Assembly: GCA_964413425.1 (NCBI GenBank)
Contig: CAYPST010000008.1
Coordinates: forward strand, 10,629-74,628
Source of the DNA: DATFLS01 sp964413425
GTDB lineage: Bacteria; Fidelibacterota; JAANXI01
Length of the DNA stretch: 64,000 nucleotides
Direction: 5' to 3'
The notes beneath the pieces are model-generated. The model saw only the letters and a program-made list of their open reading frames with translations. It was not told the origin of the DNA and searched no databases. Of the stretch, positions 24,750-33,482 are shown piece by piece; within the stretch, counting starts at the first letter, position 1; the number at the start of each line of letters is the position of its first letter. The position numbers were made by a program, and so were the translations under genes.

Positions 24750-26219
24750 CTACCGGGTGTCATCCCACCGAAGATTTAATTCCCGGTTGGCTTTCACTTC
24801 GTCAATGCGTTTTACCGGGGTGGTATGGGGGGCTTCCTTTACAATGTCAGGATTCTCATCGATTTCCGTATTAATTTGATGCATTACCTCAATGAATCGA
24901 TCCAGTGTTGCCCTGGATTCCGACTCGGTGGGTTCGATCATCAACGCCTCTTTGACAATCAGAGGAAAATAGATCGTCGGGGCATGGAAATCGAAATCCA
25001 GCAACCGTTTGGCGATCTCCAGCGTCGGGACTCCCTTCTCCTTCTGCCGGGATCCGGACAAAACAAATTCGTGCATGCAGCGTTGATCGTGTGGCAACTC
25101 GAAAATATCCCGCAGATGTTCCCGTAAATAATTGGCATTGATAATGGCATTTTTGGCCAGCGATTTCAGTCCTGCGGCACCCAGCATCCTGATGTACGCA
25201 TATGCGCGCACCATCATGCCGAAATTGCCGTAGAAGGTGTGAATTTTTCCGATGGAGTCCGGACGATCCCAGCTGAACTCGTAGCGACCATCCTGTTCAT
25301 TATACTGAATGAGCGGAACCGGCAGGAAGGGTTCCAACCGGCAGGTAACCCCGATGGGACCGGAACCGGGGCCGCCTCCGCCGTGCGGCGTTGAGAAGGT
25401 TTTATGCAAATTAAGGTGCGTGATATCGAATCCCATTTCCGCCGGGCGGGCGATCCCCAACAATGCATTCATGTTCGCGCCGTCCATATACATAAGTGCG
25501 TCGACGCTGTGGAAGAGTTCGGTGATTTCCGAAATATCTTCCTCGAACAATCCCAGGGTGTTGGGATTCGTCAACATCATGCCGGCCACTTCCTCTGTTA
25601 CCAGGGATTTCAGATCATCCAGGTCGACCAGTCCTCGTTCATCGGATTGGACCTCCAGAGTTTCAAAACCGCCCATGGCCACGCTGGCCGGATTTGTTCC
25701 GTGTGCAGAATCCGGAATAATAATGTATCGCCGGTCCGTGTTTCCCTGCTTTTGATGATATTTCTGCATGATCATCACGCCGGTGAGCTCTCCGTGGGAA
25801 CCCGCTGCCGGCTGGAGCGTGAAAGTATCCATTCCGGTGATAGCGCAGAGCTGCTGCTCCAGTTCATAATACAGCTGCATGGCACCCTGCACAGTTTCCG
25901 CGGGTTGTTCCGGATGCAATTCTGCAAATCCTGAAAATCCGGCGATGGCATCATTCACCTTGGGATTGTATTTCATGGTACAGCTTCCCAGGGGATAGAG
26001 GTCTTTATCCACATGATGGTTTTTTGCGGACAGGTTCACGAAATGCCGGACGACTTCCGGTTCGCTCAGTTCAGGAAGATTCGGAGGGGATTGACGTAAA
26101 AATTCTTCCGGAATCAAATCGGGCAGATCTTGTTCCGGCACATCACATTCCGGCAGCTGGCAGCCTATTTTTCCGGGAACGCTGATCTCATTCATTAAGG
26201 GTGTGTGCATACTATTCAT
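24750..26219 (-). CDS. gcvPB: glycine dehydrogenase (decarboxylating) subunit 2
   Basis: This is the C-terminal half of the P-protein of the glycine cleavage system, in organisms where P-protein is split. The 489-residue length fits. The PLP-binding Lys is in HLNLHKTFSTPHGGGGPG near residue 280. Other family blocks are YPLGSCTMKYNP and DSAHGTNPASV. It needs a GcvPA partner, which is not in this window; nor are gcvT and gcvH. Initiation could be at any of three nearby Met codons (1, 4 or 9); none has a strong ribosome site. It lies downstream of alaS, separated by a mobile-type repeat element. Confidence 0.96.
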   Translation of the reverse strand: MNSMHTPLMNEISVPGKIGCQLPECDVPEQDLPDLIPEEFLRQSPPNLPELSEPEVVRHFVNLSAKNHHVDKDLYPLGSCTMKYNPKVNDAIAGFSGFAELHPEQPAETVQGAMQLYYELEQQLCAITGMDTFTLQPAAGSHGELTGVMIMQKYHQKQGNTDRRYIIIPDSAHGTNPASVAMGGFETLEVQSDERGLVDLDDLKSLVTEEVAGMMLTNPNTLGLFEEDISEITELFHSVDALMYMDGANMNALLGIARPAEMGFDITHLNLHKTFSTPHGGGGPGSGPIGVTCRLEPFLPVPLIQYNEQDGRYEFSWDRPDSIGKIHTFYGNFGMMVRAYAYIRMLGAAGLKSLAKNAIINANYLREHLRDIFELPHDQRCMHEFVLSGSRQKEKGVPTLEIAKRLLDFDFHAPTIYFPLIVKEALMIEPTESESRATLDRFIEVMHQINTEIDENPDIVKEAPHTTPVKRIDEVKANRELNLRWDDTR

Positions 26220-26264
26220 CTCAGAATATCGGTGTTGAGGTTTATCCGAATTTACACATCTATA

Positions 26265-26531
26265 TGAGAGTGTTTAGAAAACATGCGTCTGATACAAGTT
26301 GGTGCACGTGGCTTCTGTTGAGTATGGAGAGAAGATATGAGCACAATGTATGACGCCATTTGGACGGATATATTGTATATTTTCTTTGTCCCAGAGGGAT
26401 CTCTTCGAGGCGTTCTTTGTCCCGTCGTCACGGGATCTCTTTGCCGAAGGCCTCGAAGAGACTCCCCCAACGGGATCCCTTCTGGGACTTCGGAGCATCC
26501 CTTCGGGGCGAGGTGTTTTCTAAACAGACTC
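26265..26531. mobile_element. complete dispersed TIR element, MITE-like (copy D, 267 bp)
   Basis: The left border is TGAGAGTGTTTAGAAAAC (26265-26282). The right border, read on the minus strand, is TGAGTCTGTTTAGAAAAC (26514-26531). The two ends differ at only three positions. No transposase frame lies inside. The interior near the left end (GGCTTCTGTTGAGTAT, 26310-26325) matches copy E (44755-44770, opposite strand). The interior near the right end has repeated CGAAGGG/GGGATC hairpin modules shared with copies B and C. The right border overlaps the last codons of alaS. Confidence 0.75.
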
Positions 26532-29171
26532 ATCCATATCAGGTAAATAATCTCGTATGCGCTGCAGGACCTGATCCAGTTTATTGGCGTCCTTTCCGCC
26601 GGCAGTTGCCTGATGCGGTCTTCCGCCGCCTCCGCCACCCAGGGCCTTCCCGATTTTACCGACAATGGCTCCTGCTTGTACACCTTTTTGAATCAGGTTA
26701 TCGGTAACTACACAGACAACCGTCGGCTTGCCGTCCACAACGGCGCCTAATACTCCGATGCCACCGTGATTGGAGGATTGCAGTTTATTCCGGAGAAGAT
26801 CCCCGTAGTTCTCGAGGCCCTGCCTGTCCTGTACCTGCAGCTTTTTTGCGACAACTTCATACCCGTTAAACTGGAATGCATCCGCCAGAATATCATCCAC
26901 ATTCTCAGCGCGCTGACTCTCTTTGAGACGGGCCAGCTCTTTTTCCATGTCTTTCGTTGTTTTTTGTAAAGAGGCAATACGGCCGGGAAGCTCATCCGGG
27001 GAACAGTTAAGCAACCTGCGCGCCTCCTCCAGAATCTCGTCCTGTTTACGCAGCTGCTCTTCTACTGCATTGCCGGTGATAGCCACAATTCTGCGAATCC
27101 CGGAGGAGATGGAAGACTCCGAAATAATTTTAAACATACCGATGTCCCCGGTCCGGTTCACATGCGTGCCGCCACAGAGCTCCTTGGAATAGCCTTCCAC
27201 TTCCACCACCCGGACTCGTTCACCATATTTTTCGCCAAACAGTGCCACAGCGCCCTCCTCTTTTGCATCGTCAAAGGAGGTCACATGCGCATCCAGGCCA
27301 ATATTATTCAATATTTTCGAATTCACCAGATGCTCGATTTCCCGGATCTGCTCCGGGGTTAATTTTTCGTAGTGGGTGAAATCAAAACGGAGATAATCCG
27401 GGTGAACCAGGGATCCGGCCTGATTGACATGTTCTCCTACCACACTTTTCAAGGCCCGATGCAGCAAATGCGTCGCGGTATGGTTCCGCATGGTTCGTCG
27501 ACGCCGGTCCACATCAATCTTTGCACGGACTTCCGATGTGCTGAGGGATTCGCCTTCCTCCAGGGATCCGATGTGCAGGACAGTTTCGCCATCCGGGCCT
27601 TTCTGGGTATCTGTCACCCGAAAGGTGAAATCCTCTCCCCTGATATAGCCGGTATCACCGACCTGCCCGCCGGATTCCGCATAGAATGGGGTCGCCGCCA
27701 GCACGAGTTCTATCGTGTCATCCCTGGGGCGGTATTTCCGGATACTGGTTTCGATTTCGTGATCCCTATATCCGATGAACCCGGAATGCTCCCCTTCCGT
27801 GAGTTCTATCCATTCACCGGATTCTTCGTCTGCACTGTCAAATTTTCCCGCCTTCCTGGCTCGTTCTCGCTGAGCTTCCATACGCTCATTGAATCCGTCC
27901 ATATCGATATCATAGCCGCGCTCTTCCAGCATGAGGCGGGTCAAATCCACCGGGAATCCGTAAGTATCGTACAACTGAAAAGCATCTTTTCCCGGCAGGA
28001 TGTCTTCTCCCCGAGCCTCCGTTTTCTCCACCATGGATTCAAAGATTTCCAGCCCGCGATCCAGGGTTTCGTTGAACGACTCTTCCTCTGCCTGAATCAC
28101 CTTCTCCACGTGGGCTTGCTTTTCGCGGACTTCCGGAAAAGCACCCTCCATTTTGCCGGCGACCGTATCAACCAATTCATAAATAAACGGTTGTTTCATG
28201 CCCAGTTGACGCCCGAATCTTGCCGCCCGTCGTAAAATACGCCGCAAGACGTATCCGCGCCCTTCATTGGAGGGAAGCGCCCCGTCTGCGATAGCAAAAG
28301 TCAGTGCACGAATGTGATCGGCGATCACCCGGTGTGGTGTGCCCCGGTCATCTCTGGTATATTCCACTCCACTGAGATCTTCAATATGCCGGATCACAGG
28401 CATGAATAAGTCCGTGTCGTAATTGGATCGCTTGTCTTGCAGCAATGCGACAATGCGCTCGAATCCTGCTCCGGTATCAATGTGCTTGTTGGGCAATTCA
28501 TGCAATTCGCCCTCCTCATCACGATTGAACTGGATAAACACCAGATTCCAGATTTCGATAAACCGGGCACATCCGCCATTCACGGCACAGGTATGGCCTT
28601 CGACTTCCTGCTTATCACAATACCCCGGTCCCCGGTCGATGTGGATTTCGGAACAGGGACCGCAGGGACCGGTTTCGCCCATCTCCCAGAAATTATCTTT
28701 ATCACCGAATTGCAGGACTCGATCCGGTGAGATATCCGTCACTTCCGGCCAGAGATTTTCGGCTTCATCATCTGTGTAGTGTACGGTGGCGTACAACTGC
28801 TCCTTCGGGAGATCCCAGACCCCGGTCAGCAGTTCCCAGGCATATTCAATGGCACCGCCTTTATAGTAATCCCCGAACGACCAGTTTCCCAGCATTTCGA
28901 AAAAGGTGTGGTGATAAGTATCTTTCCCGACTTCTTCGAGATCGTTATGCTTCCCGCTCACCCGGATACATTTTTGGCTATTGACGGCACGGGGGGGCTC
29001 CGGCGGATCTTCCATGTCCAAAAATATTCCTTTGAACTGATTCATGCCCGCATTGATAAACAAGAGCGTGGGATCACCGATAGGGACCACCGGACTGCTG
29101 CGAATAAATTTATGATCTCGCTCAACAAAAAAATCGATAAAGGATTGCCGTATTTCCGATGATTTCATCAT
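26520..29171 (-). CDS. alaS: alanine--tRNA ligase
   Basis: The 883-residue enzyme charges tRNA-Ala and edits mischarged Ser or Gly. The aminoacylation core begins at GDPTLLFINAGMNQFKG. The editing domain has the zinc ligands in HTATHLLHRAL and KELCGGTHV. The C-terminal oligomerisation domain ends with GGGGGGRPHQATAGG. Length matches bacterial AlaS (about 875). Its final residues DESV and the TAG stop are written in the terminal repeat of element copy D, so the insertion replaced or abutted the original 3' end without harming a conserved part. It is followed in the same direction by gcvPB. Confidence 0.98.
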   Translation of the reverse strand: MMKSSEIRQSFIDFFVERDHKFIRSSPVVPIGDPTLLFINAGMNQFKGIFLDMEDPPEPPRAVNSQKCIRVSGKHNDLEEVGKDTYHHTFFEMLGNWSFGDYYKGGAIEYAWELLTGVWDLPKEQLYATVHYTDDEAENLWPEVTDISPDRVLQFGDKDNFWEMGETGPCGPCSEIHIDRGPGYCDKQEVEGHTCAVNGGCARFIEIWNLVFIQFNRDEEGELHELPNKHIDTGAGFERIVALLQDKRSNYDTDLFMPVIRHIEDLSGVEYTRDDRGTPHRVIADHIRALTFAIADGALPSNEGRGYVLRRILRRAARFGRQLGMKQPFIYELVDTVAGKMEGAFPEVREKQAHVEKVIQAEEESFNETLDRGLEIFESMVEKTEARGEDILPGKDAFQLYDTYGFPVDLTRLMLEERGYDIDMDGFNERMEAQRERARKAGKFDSADEESGEWIELTEGEHSGFIGYRDHEIETSIRKYRPRDDTIELVLAATPFYAESGGQVGDTGYIRGEDFTFRVTDTQKGPDGETVLHIGSLEEGESLSTSEVRAKIDVDRRRRTMRNHTATHLLHRALKSVVGEHVNQAGSLVHPDYLRFDFTHYEKLTPEQIREIEHLVNSKILNNIGLDAHVTSFDDAKEEGAVALFGEKYGERVRVVEVEGYSKELCGGTHVNRTGDIGMFKIISESSISSGIRRIVAITGNAVEEQLRKQDEILEEARRLLNCSPDELPGRIASLQKTTKDMEKELARLKESQRAENVDDILADAFQFNGYEVVAKKLQVQDRQGLENYGDLLRNKLQSSNHGGIGVLGAVVDGKPTVVCVVTDNLIQKGVQAGAIVGKIGKALGGGGGGRPHQATAGGKDANKLDQVLQRIRDYLPDMDESV

Positions 29172-29233
29172 AAAACCTGATTCAAACCCTTCCTCAATTA
29201 CGCTTCATATTCAATCATCTCAGCCGTTGTACG

Positions 29234-30820
29234 TTAAAAATTGAAGGCGGTTTCCACACTGGTGGTTCGAATGGTTTCGTTTCCATTGTCAATTCTCCCG
29301 TTACCGTTCCTGTCCAGATACGTTTCCCGATACCCAAGGAGTAACTGAACATTGTCCCCGACCTGATACCCGATTCGATACCCCCAAATTGTTGATTCGT
29401 CCTTCACCGAAAACAGGTTGTCTCCACTGACATGTGATTTTCGATAGTAGCCGTAGGCAGATGAAATCTTCGGAATAATTTGCGTATTAAGATGTGCGTC
29501 AGCGTAAAAGGAGCGATCCCGGATCCGGCCTTTGTAATCCTGATAGATTGAACGCAGGGTGATCCAGTTAAAGAAGTTAAAGGATAAACTGCCGTAGTAT
29601 CCTTTGAGCCGGCCGGTGATATTCGGCAGCAACTTGCCTGCCTTGGTCACGACCCGCAGCGAATCTGTATTCGGAGCGCGCCGGAAACTCACCCGTTCTA
29701 TGTCGTACGCTCTGTCAAAAAATTCGCCCACAAAATACTTGCTGAAAAGGCGATACTCGAAGCTGATATTCATATCGACGTTAAACGGAAACCGGGTATC
29801 GAAACTGATTCCCGGTGCACCGATGCCCCATCCGTTGGTATCCACGGCCGTCACGGCGTTCTGCTCGTTCAGCAGCATTGCCGATTGGGCATAGAGAAAC
29901 AATTGCGTGTACTCGGTGGTCAGAAACGGGATCGGCAGGCCAATATCCAGGCCAACTTCGGTAATGGACGGTGCATCGGCATTTTTCACATTGAATGGTT
30001 CGGGTTTCACCTGCGCACCGTCGGGATCAAGCGGGAAGGGAAGGGAGCCTTCAATCGCTTCCAATCTGGTGCTGGCCTCCGGATTGTCCGCCCAGCCATC
30101 TCCGTCCCGATCCAGGTCCACAGGATCCGGGATTCCGTCGCCGTCAGAATCGACGGCATAATCTTTATCTCTGGGAAAGTCGTCCACCCGGTCTGGATAT
30201 CCGTCATTATCCTCATCGGGCAAGCCAAGATAGGGATTGATATCACTGACCACCGTAGCACCGATAACAAACGGCCCAAGCCCGCTGTAAGTAAGCCGTC
30301 CGCCGACCAGACCGGGACCGCTTAACTCCTTGAAATTGGCCACGAACCCTTCCAGGCCAACCGGGCCCTTCATGATCCGAAAACGACCGCCTGTCCGGCG
30401 AATGCTGGGATAGTCGATGGTATTGGTATAATCCCGGACAATCAGTCCATATCCCAGGGTGACACTCGATAGGGCGCCTGCCCGCACATAGAGGCTGTCA
30501 TCAGGCAAACCGTATCTCACATAATATATCTTGTCGAGAATATCCCCCGGATCGTTCCACTCCTCGGTGCGGAGCTCGCCATTTGCGTTAAAATACAACG
30601 GTAGATCAAGCGCGATTCCAAACTTTCCTGCGCGAAACTCGGGGCGCAGAGTGATTGAATTATATAACTGGCCGTTTATCCCTACCGCACCTATCCCCCC
30701 GCCCATGGAGAGTCCCTGCTTATCTGTGGTTGGTGCCATTTCAGGCGGCTGAACCTGGCCGAATACCGCTTGCGCACTCAACGTGATTATAAATCCGAAT
30801 ATAATACTGAATCGCTTCAT
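29234..30820 (-). CDS. putative outer-membrane beta-barrel protein with thrombospondin type 3 repeats
   Basis: The start at 30820 (MKRFSIIFG) directly precedes a signal peptide ending near AVFGQ; a TTG ten codons upstream is less likely. In the 528-residue protein, strand-rich outer-membrane segments flank an Asp-rich insert at about 205-260 with DEDNDGYPD, DSDGDGIPD and DRDGDGWAD, the calcium-binding loops of thrombospondin type 3 repeats. The C-terminus ends in VETAFNF, as barrels do. Calcium-loaded loops on a surface barrel would face outside or the periplasm. I recognise no named family. It follows recX by 100 bases in the same direction. Confidence 0.75.
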   Translation of the reverse strand: MKRFSIIFGFIITLSAQAVFGQVQPPEMAPTTDKQGLSMGGGIGAVGINGQLYNSITLRPEFRAGKFGIALDLPLYFNANGELRTEEWNDPGDILDKIYYVRYGLPDDSLYVRAGALSSVTLGYGLIVRDYTNTIDYPSIRRTGGRFRIMKGPVGLEGFVANFKELSGPGLVGGRLTYSGLGPFVIGATVVSDINPYLGLPDEDNDGYPDRVDDFPRDKDYAVDSDGDGIPDPVDLDRDGDGWADNPEASTRLEAIEGSLPFPLDPDGAQVKPEPFNVKNADAPSITEVGLDIGLPIPFLTTEYTQLFLYAQSAMLLNEQNAVTAVDTNGWGIGAPGISFDTRFPFNVDMNISFEYRLFSKYFVGEFFDRAYDIERVSFRRAPNTDSLRVVTKAGKLLPNITGRLKGYYGSLSFNFFNWITLRSIYQDYKGRIRDRSFYADAHLNTQIIPKISSAYGYYRKSHVSGDNLFSVKDESTIWGYRIGYQVGDNVQLLLGYRETYLDRNGNGRIDNGNETIRTTSVETAFNF

Positions 30821-30920
30821 TCTTAACCGGCCTTCCTCGCTTATTTTCAAAGACGCAAAAACTTATCTTTCTTTGGAATCATTTTCAATATGAATCTCTG
30901 AAACTACAATGGGAATACGG

Positions 30921-31550
30921 TCATTCATCGGTTGGATCGATATCAACGACTTCCGAGATGATATCCCAGCCGAAGCCTCTCCGGGCAAGATAGTTGGTCA
31001 CCCGCCGGTATGCGGTTTGATTATCCACCCGGGTGAGCGTTCGGAGTTTCTTCTCAGCGGCTTTTCTGGCCAGTTCATACTCATCGTATTTCTGATACAG
31101 GGTGTGGATGGTCTGATCAATTATCGGCTTCGGCACCTGTTTTTTTATCAACTCGGCCCGCATCCGCAAGGGGCCGATATTCCTTCTTGTCAGGAGATCC
31201 TCGGAAAACAACCGGGCGAATTCTGCATCGTCCAGGTATTTTTTTTGTTTAAGCTCCGCAACAGTTTCTTCCACGATCTCTTCGGCGAAACTTTTTTGCA
31301 ATAATCGCTGCCGGAGTTCCGCTTCGCTTCGCTGGCGATACTTGAGCAGGTGAAACGAGGTTTCCTTGGCCCGAAATAGCGCATCCTGTTTTTCATACTG
31401 TGCGATGGTTTCGGAGGAGATCTCGTCACCGGCATGGAGACCGGCTTTTAACAGAATGGATTCATGAATGCCGAATCCGAACTCACCATCCAGATAGATA
31501 GAGTATCGTCGCTTATTCTTCTGCTGCTGCTCTATTTTTGTGATTTTCAT
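30921..31550 (-). CDS. recX: regulatory protein RecX
   Basis: The 209-residue protein shows the RecX helical repeats: LLKYRQRSEAELRQRLLQKSF, YLDDAEFARLFSEDLLTRRN and a C-terminal YLARRGFGWDII. RecX binds RecA filaments and limits their activity. The gene follows recA by 135 bases in the same direction, the classical arrangement. Length fits the longer RecX subgroup, which carries an extra N-terminal segment. Confidence 0.94.
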   Translation of the reverse strand: MKITKIEQQQKNKRRYSIYLDGEFGFGIHESILLKAGLHAGDEISSETIAQYEKQDALFRAKETSFHLLKYRQRSEAELRQRLLQKSFAEEIVEETVAELKQKKYLDDAEFARLFSEDLLTRRNIGPLRMRAELIKKQVPKPIIDQTIHTLYQKYDEYELARKAAEKKLRTLTRVDNQTAYRRVTNYLARRGFGWDIISEVVDIDPTDE

Positions 31551-31685
31551 ACCACCTGACTATGCCCACCCGCATCGGTCAACGCACCTGGCCTGGAATT
31601 TTTTTCTAGAAATCCCAGAAAATTGCATACATTCTTTTTCCGGAAACTGACGTATCGGCACACTCCATTCGCCGGGAACGAATGA

Positions 31686-32735
31686 TTAATCGGAATCTGC
31701 CTCAGCAGTCTCCGCTTGCTCTTCCTCTTCTTCAATCATGCCGAGAGAGGCTTTCACTTCTTTCTCGATTTCTTTGCAGATATCCGGATTCTCTTTGAGA
31801 AACTGTTTGGAATTTTCCCGGCCCTGACCTAATCGTTCTTCGCCATAGGAGTACCAGGATCCGGCCTTGTCCACGATATCGGCATCAACTGCCAGATCCA
31901 GCAGATCCCCTTCGTAGGAAATTCCCTCTCCATACATAATATCGAATTCCACTTCCTTGAACGGAGAGGCGACCTTGTTTTTCACAATCTTCGTGCGGGT
32001 TCTGTTTCCAACCACATCCTGTCCCTCTTTGATGGACCCGATCCGTCGAATATCAATGCGCACGGTGGTATAGAACTTCAGCGCCCGCCCCCCGGAAGTT
32101 GTCTCCGGATTTCCGAACATCACACCGATTTTTTCACGGACCTGATTGATAAACACCACCGAGGTATGCGATTTATTCACGCTTCCGGCGAGTTTTCGCA
32201 GGGCCTGGGACATCAAACGAGCCTGGAGACCCACATGAGAATCCCCCATTTCCCCTTCCAGCTCTGCCCTGGGTACCAGGGCGGCCACCGAATCAATCAC
32301 CACCACATCGATGGCACCGGACCGAACCAAGGTTTCCGTAATTTCCAGCGCCTGTTCTCCGTTATCAGGCTGTGATACCAGCAGATTGTTGATATCGACT
32401 CCCAACTTTTTCGCATAAATCGGATCCAGGGCATGCTCGGCATCGATAAACGCTGCATAGCCCCCGGTTTTCTGCGCTTCAGAAACGACATGGAGGGCCA
32501 GAGTGGTTTTCCCGGAAGCCTCCGGTCCATAAATTTCAGAAATCCGTCCCCGGGGCAATCCCCCCACTCCCAGGGCGGCATCCAGAGACAGGCACCCGGT
32601 CGATATCGCAGGAATGCTAACCTGAGCACCTTCTTCTCCCAGGCGCATAATCGATCCCTTGCCGAATTGCTTGTCGATTTGTGAAACAGCAAGTTCAACA
32701 GCTTTCTCTTTTTCTTTATTCGTCGCGGTCACCAT
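31686..32735 (-). CDS. recA: recombinase RecA
   Basis: The 349-residue protein is a full-length RecA, the ATP-dependent strand-exchange protein of homologous recombination and SOS induction. Diagnostic blocks are the Walker A GPEASGKTT near residue 69, the MAW-type region FIDAEHALDP, VVVIDSVAALVPRAEL (Walker B), and the L2 loop FGNPETTSGGRALKFY. The tail is acidic. No LexA-type box that I recognise lies in the upstream 180 bases. Genes upstream (cinA, thpR) and downstream (recX) match a common bacterial cluster. Confidence 0.99.
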   Translation of the reverse strand: MVTATNKEKEKAVELAVSQIDKQFGKGSIMRLGEEGAQVSIPAISTGCLSLDAALGVGGLPRGRISEIYGPEASGKTTLALHVVSEAQKTGGYAAFIDAEHALDPIYAKKLGVDINNLLVSQPDNGEQALEITETLVRSGAIDVVVIDSVAALVPRAELEGEMGDSHVGLQARLMSQALRKLAGSVNKSHTSVVFINQVREKIGVMFGNPETTSGGRALKFYTTVRIDIRRIGSIKEGQDVVGNRTRTKIVKNKVASPFKEVEFDIMYGEGISYEGDLLDLAVDADIVDKAGSWYSYGEERLGQGRENSKQFLKENPDICKEIEKEVKASLGMIEEEEEQAETAEADSD

Positions 32736-32876
32736 ATGTTATCTGTTCCTTTCTATCTGATTTCATTGATGAGGTCACTAAAAAATCTCTGGAAGTAATT
32801 TTAGTTCTTTTTATTGAGGTTATATCTCTTTAATTATCTCGTCTATCCCAAAGATATTTTTTGATTTTTTATTTTC

Positions 32877-32902
32877 ATTCGTGATCATTCGTGTCATTCG
32901 TG
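32877..32902. repeat. ATTCGTG tandem-like tract
   Basis: ATTCGTG occurs three times at 32877, 32887 and 32896, in the 3'-flanking segment of thpR upstream of recA. The 9-10-base spacing suggests a decayed short tandem repeat of the type scattered in intergenic DNA. Confidence 0.5.
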
Positions 32903-32918
32903 GTTTCTGTAATGGGTC

Positions 32919-33473
32919 TCACTTCTCAAGATGTATGGTATGCAAAGCGGTGTAGACTGCGCCGCTCGGCTGTAAATCACTCTTATAACACACCACCGAC
33001 TCCATCCGCATCGGTTGAGGGGGCACCGCAAGATTTAAGAAATCTTCTATCACCGGTCGCGGCAATCCCTTGCCTCTTACCCGTCCCAGGGTCAGATGCG
33101 GATGAAATTTGCGTGATTCCGGTTCTGCCCCTTCCTGTTGCAGGCGTTCATCAATTTGAGAAGCCACGGTAACGAGCTCTTCAGTGTGTTCCAGGCCGAT
33201 CCATAATATCCGGGGACGGCGCGGGTTTGGAAAGACACCAGGTTTATCCAGCGTGACCTCAAAAGGCGCCGGGAAATCCAGATCGTCCAGAGCAGTCCAG
33301 AGTTGTTCCGCCCGATCCTGCTCCACCTCGCCGATAAACTTCAAAGTCAGATGCATTCCCTCCGGCCGGACCCATTTTACCCGTCCGGATATATTCTGCA
33401 TCTCATCCTGAAATCTGGCAAGAGTTGCTTTGATTTTCTCCGGAATCGGCACTGCAAAAAATATTCGTATCAT
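32919..33473 (-). CDS. thpR: RNA 2',3'-cyclic phosphodiesterase (2H family)
   Basis: The 184-residue protein has the two HxTx motifs of the 2H phosphoesterase superfamily: HLTLKFIGEV near residue 41 and HPHLTLGRV near residue 123. ThpR opens 2',3'-cyclic phosphates on RNA ends and was formerly named 2'-5' RNA ligase. The length is typical. It lies 9 bases after cinA and before recA, as in many bacteria. Confidence 0.93.
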   Translation of the reverse strand: MIRIFFAVPIPEKIKATLARFQDEMQNISGRVKWVRPEGMHLTLKFIGEVEQDRAEQLWTALDDLDFPAPFEVTLDKPGVFPNPRRPRILWIGLEHTEELVTVASQIDERLQQEGAEPESRKFHPHLTLGRVRGKGLPRPVIEDFLNLAVPPQPMRMESVVCYKSDLQPSGAVYTALHTIHLEK

Positions 33474-33482
33474 AGATACTCG

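Noticed and set aside
26252..26683. 143-codon frame crossing the repeat between alaS and gcvPB
   Set aside because: It reads through element copy D and the alaS 3' end in another frame; Arg/Pro-rich low-complexity translation comes from the hairpin repeats.
27372..28235. 287-codon open frame on the plus strand
   Set aside because: It is fully antisense to alaS, has no ribosome site and no recognisable domain. Long antisense frames are expected opposite GC-rich conserved genes.
32736..32918. LexA box upstream of recA
   Set aside because: I found no GAAC-N4-GTTC or CTG-N10-CAG type dyad in a convincing position; only A/T-rich sequence and ATTCGTG repeats are seen.
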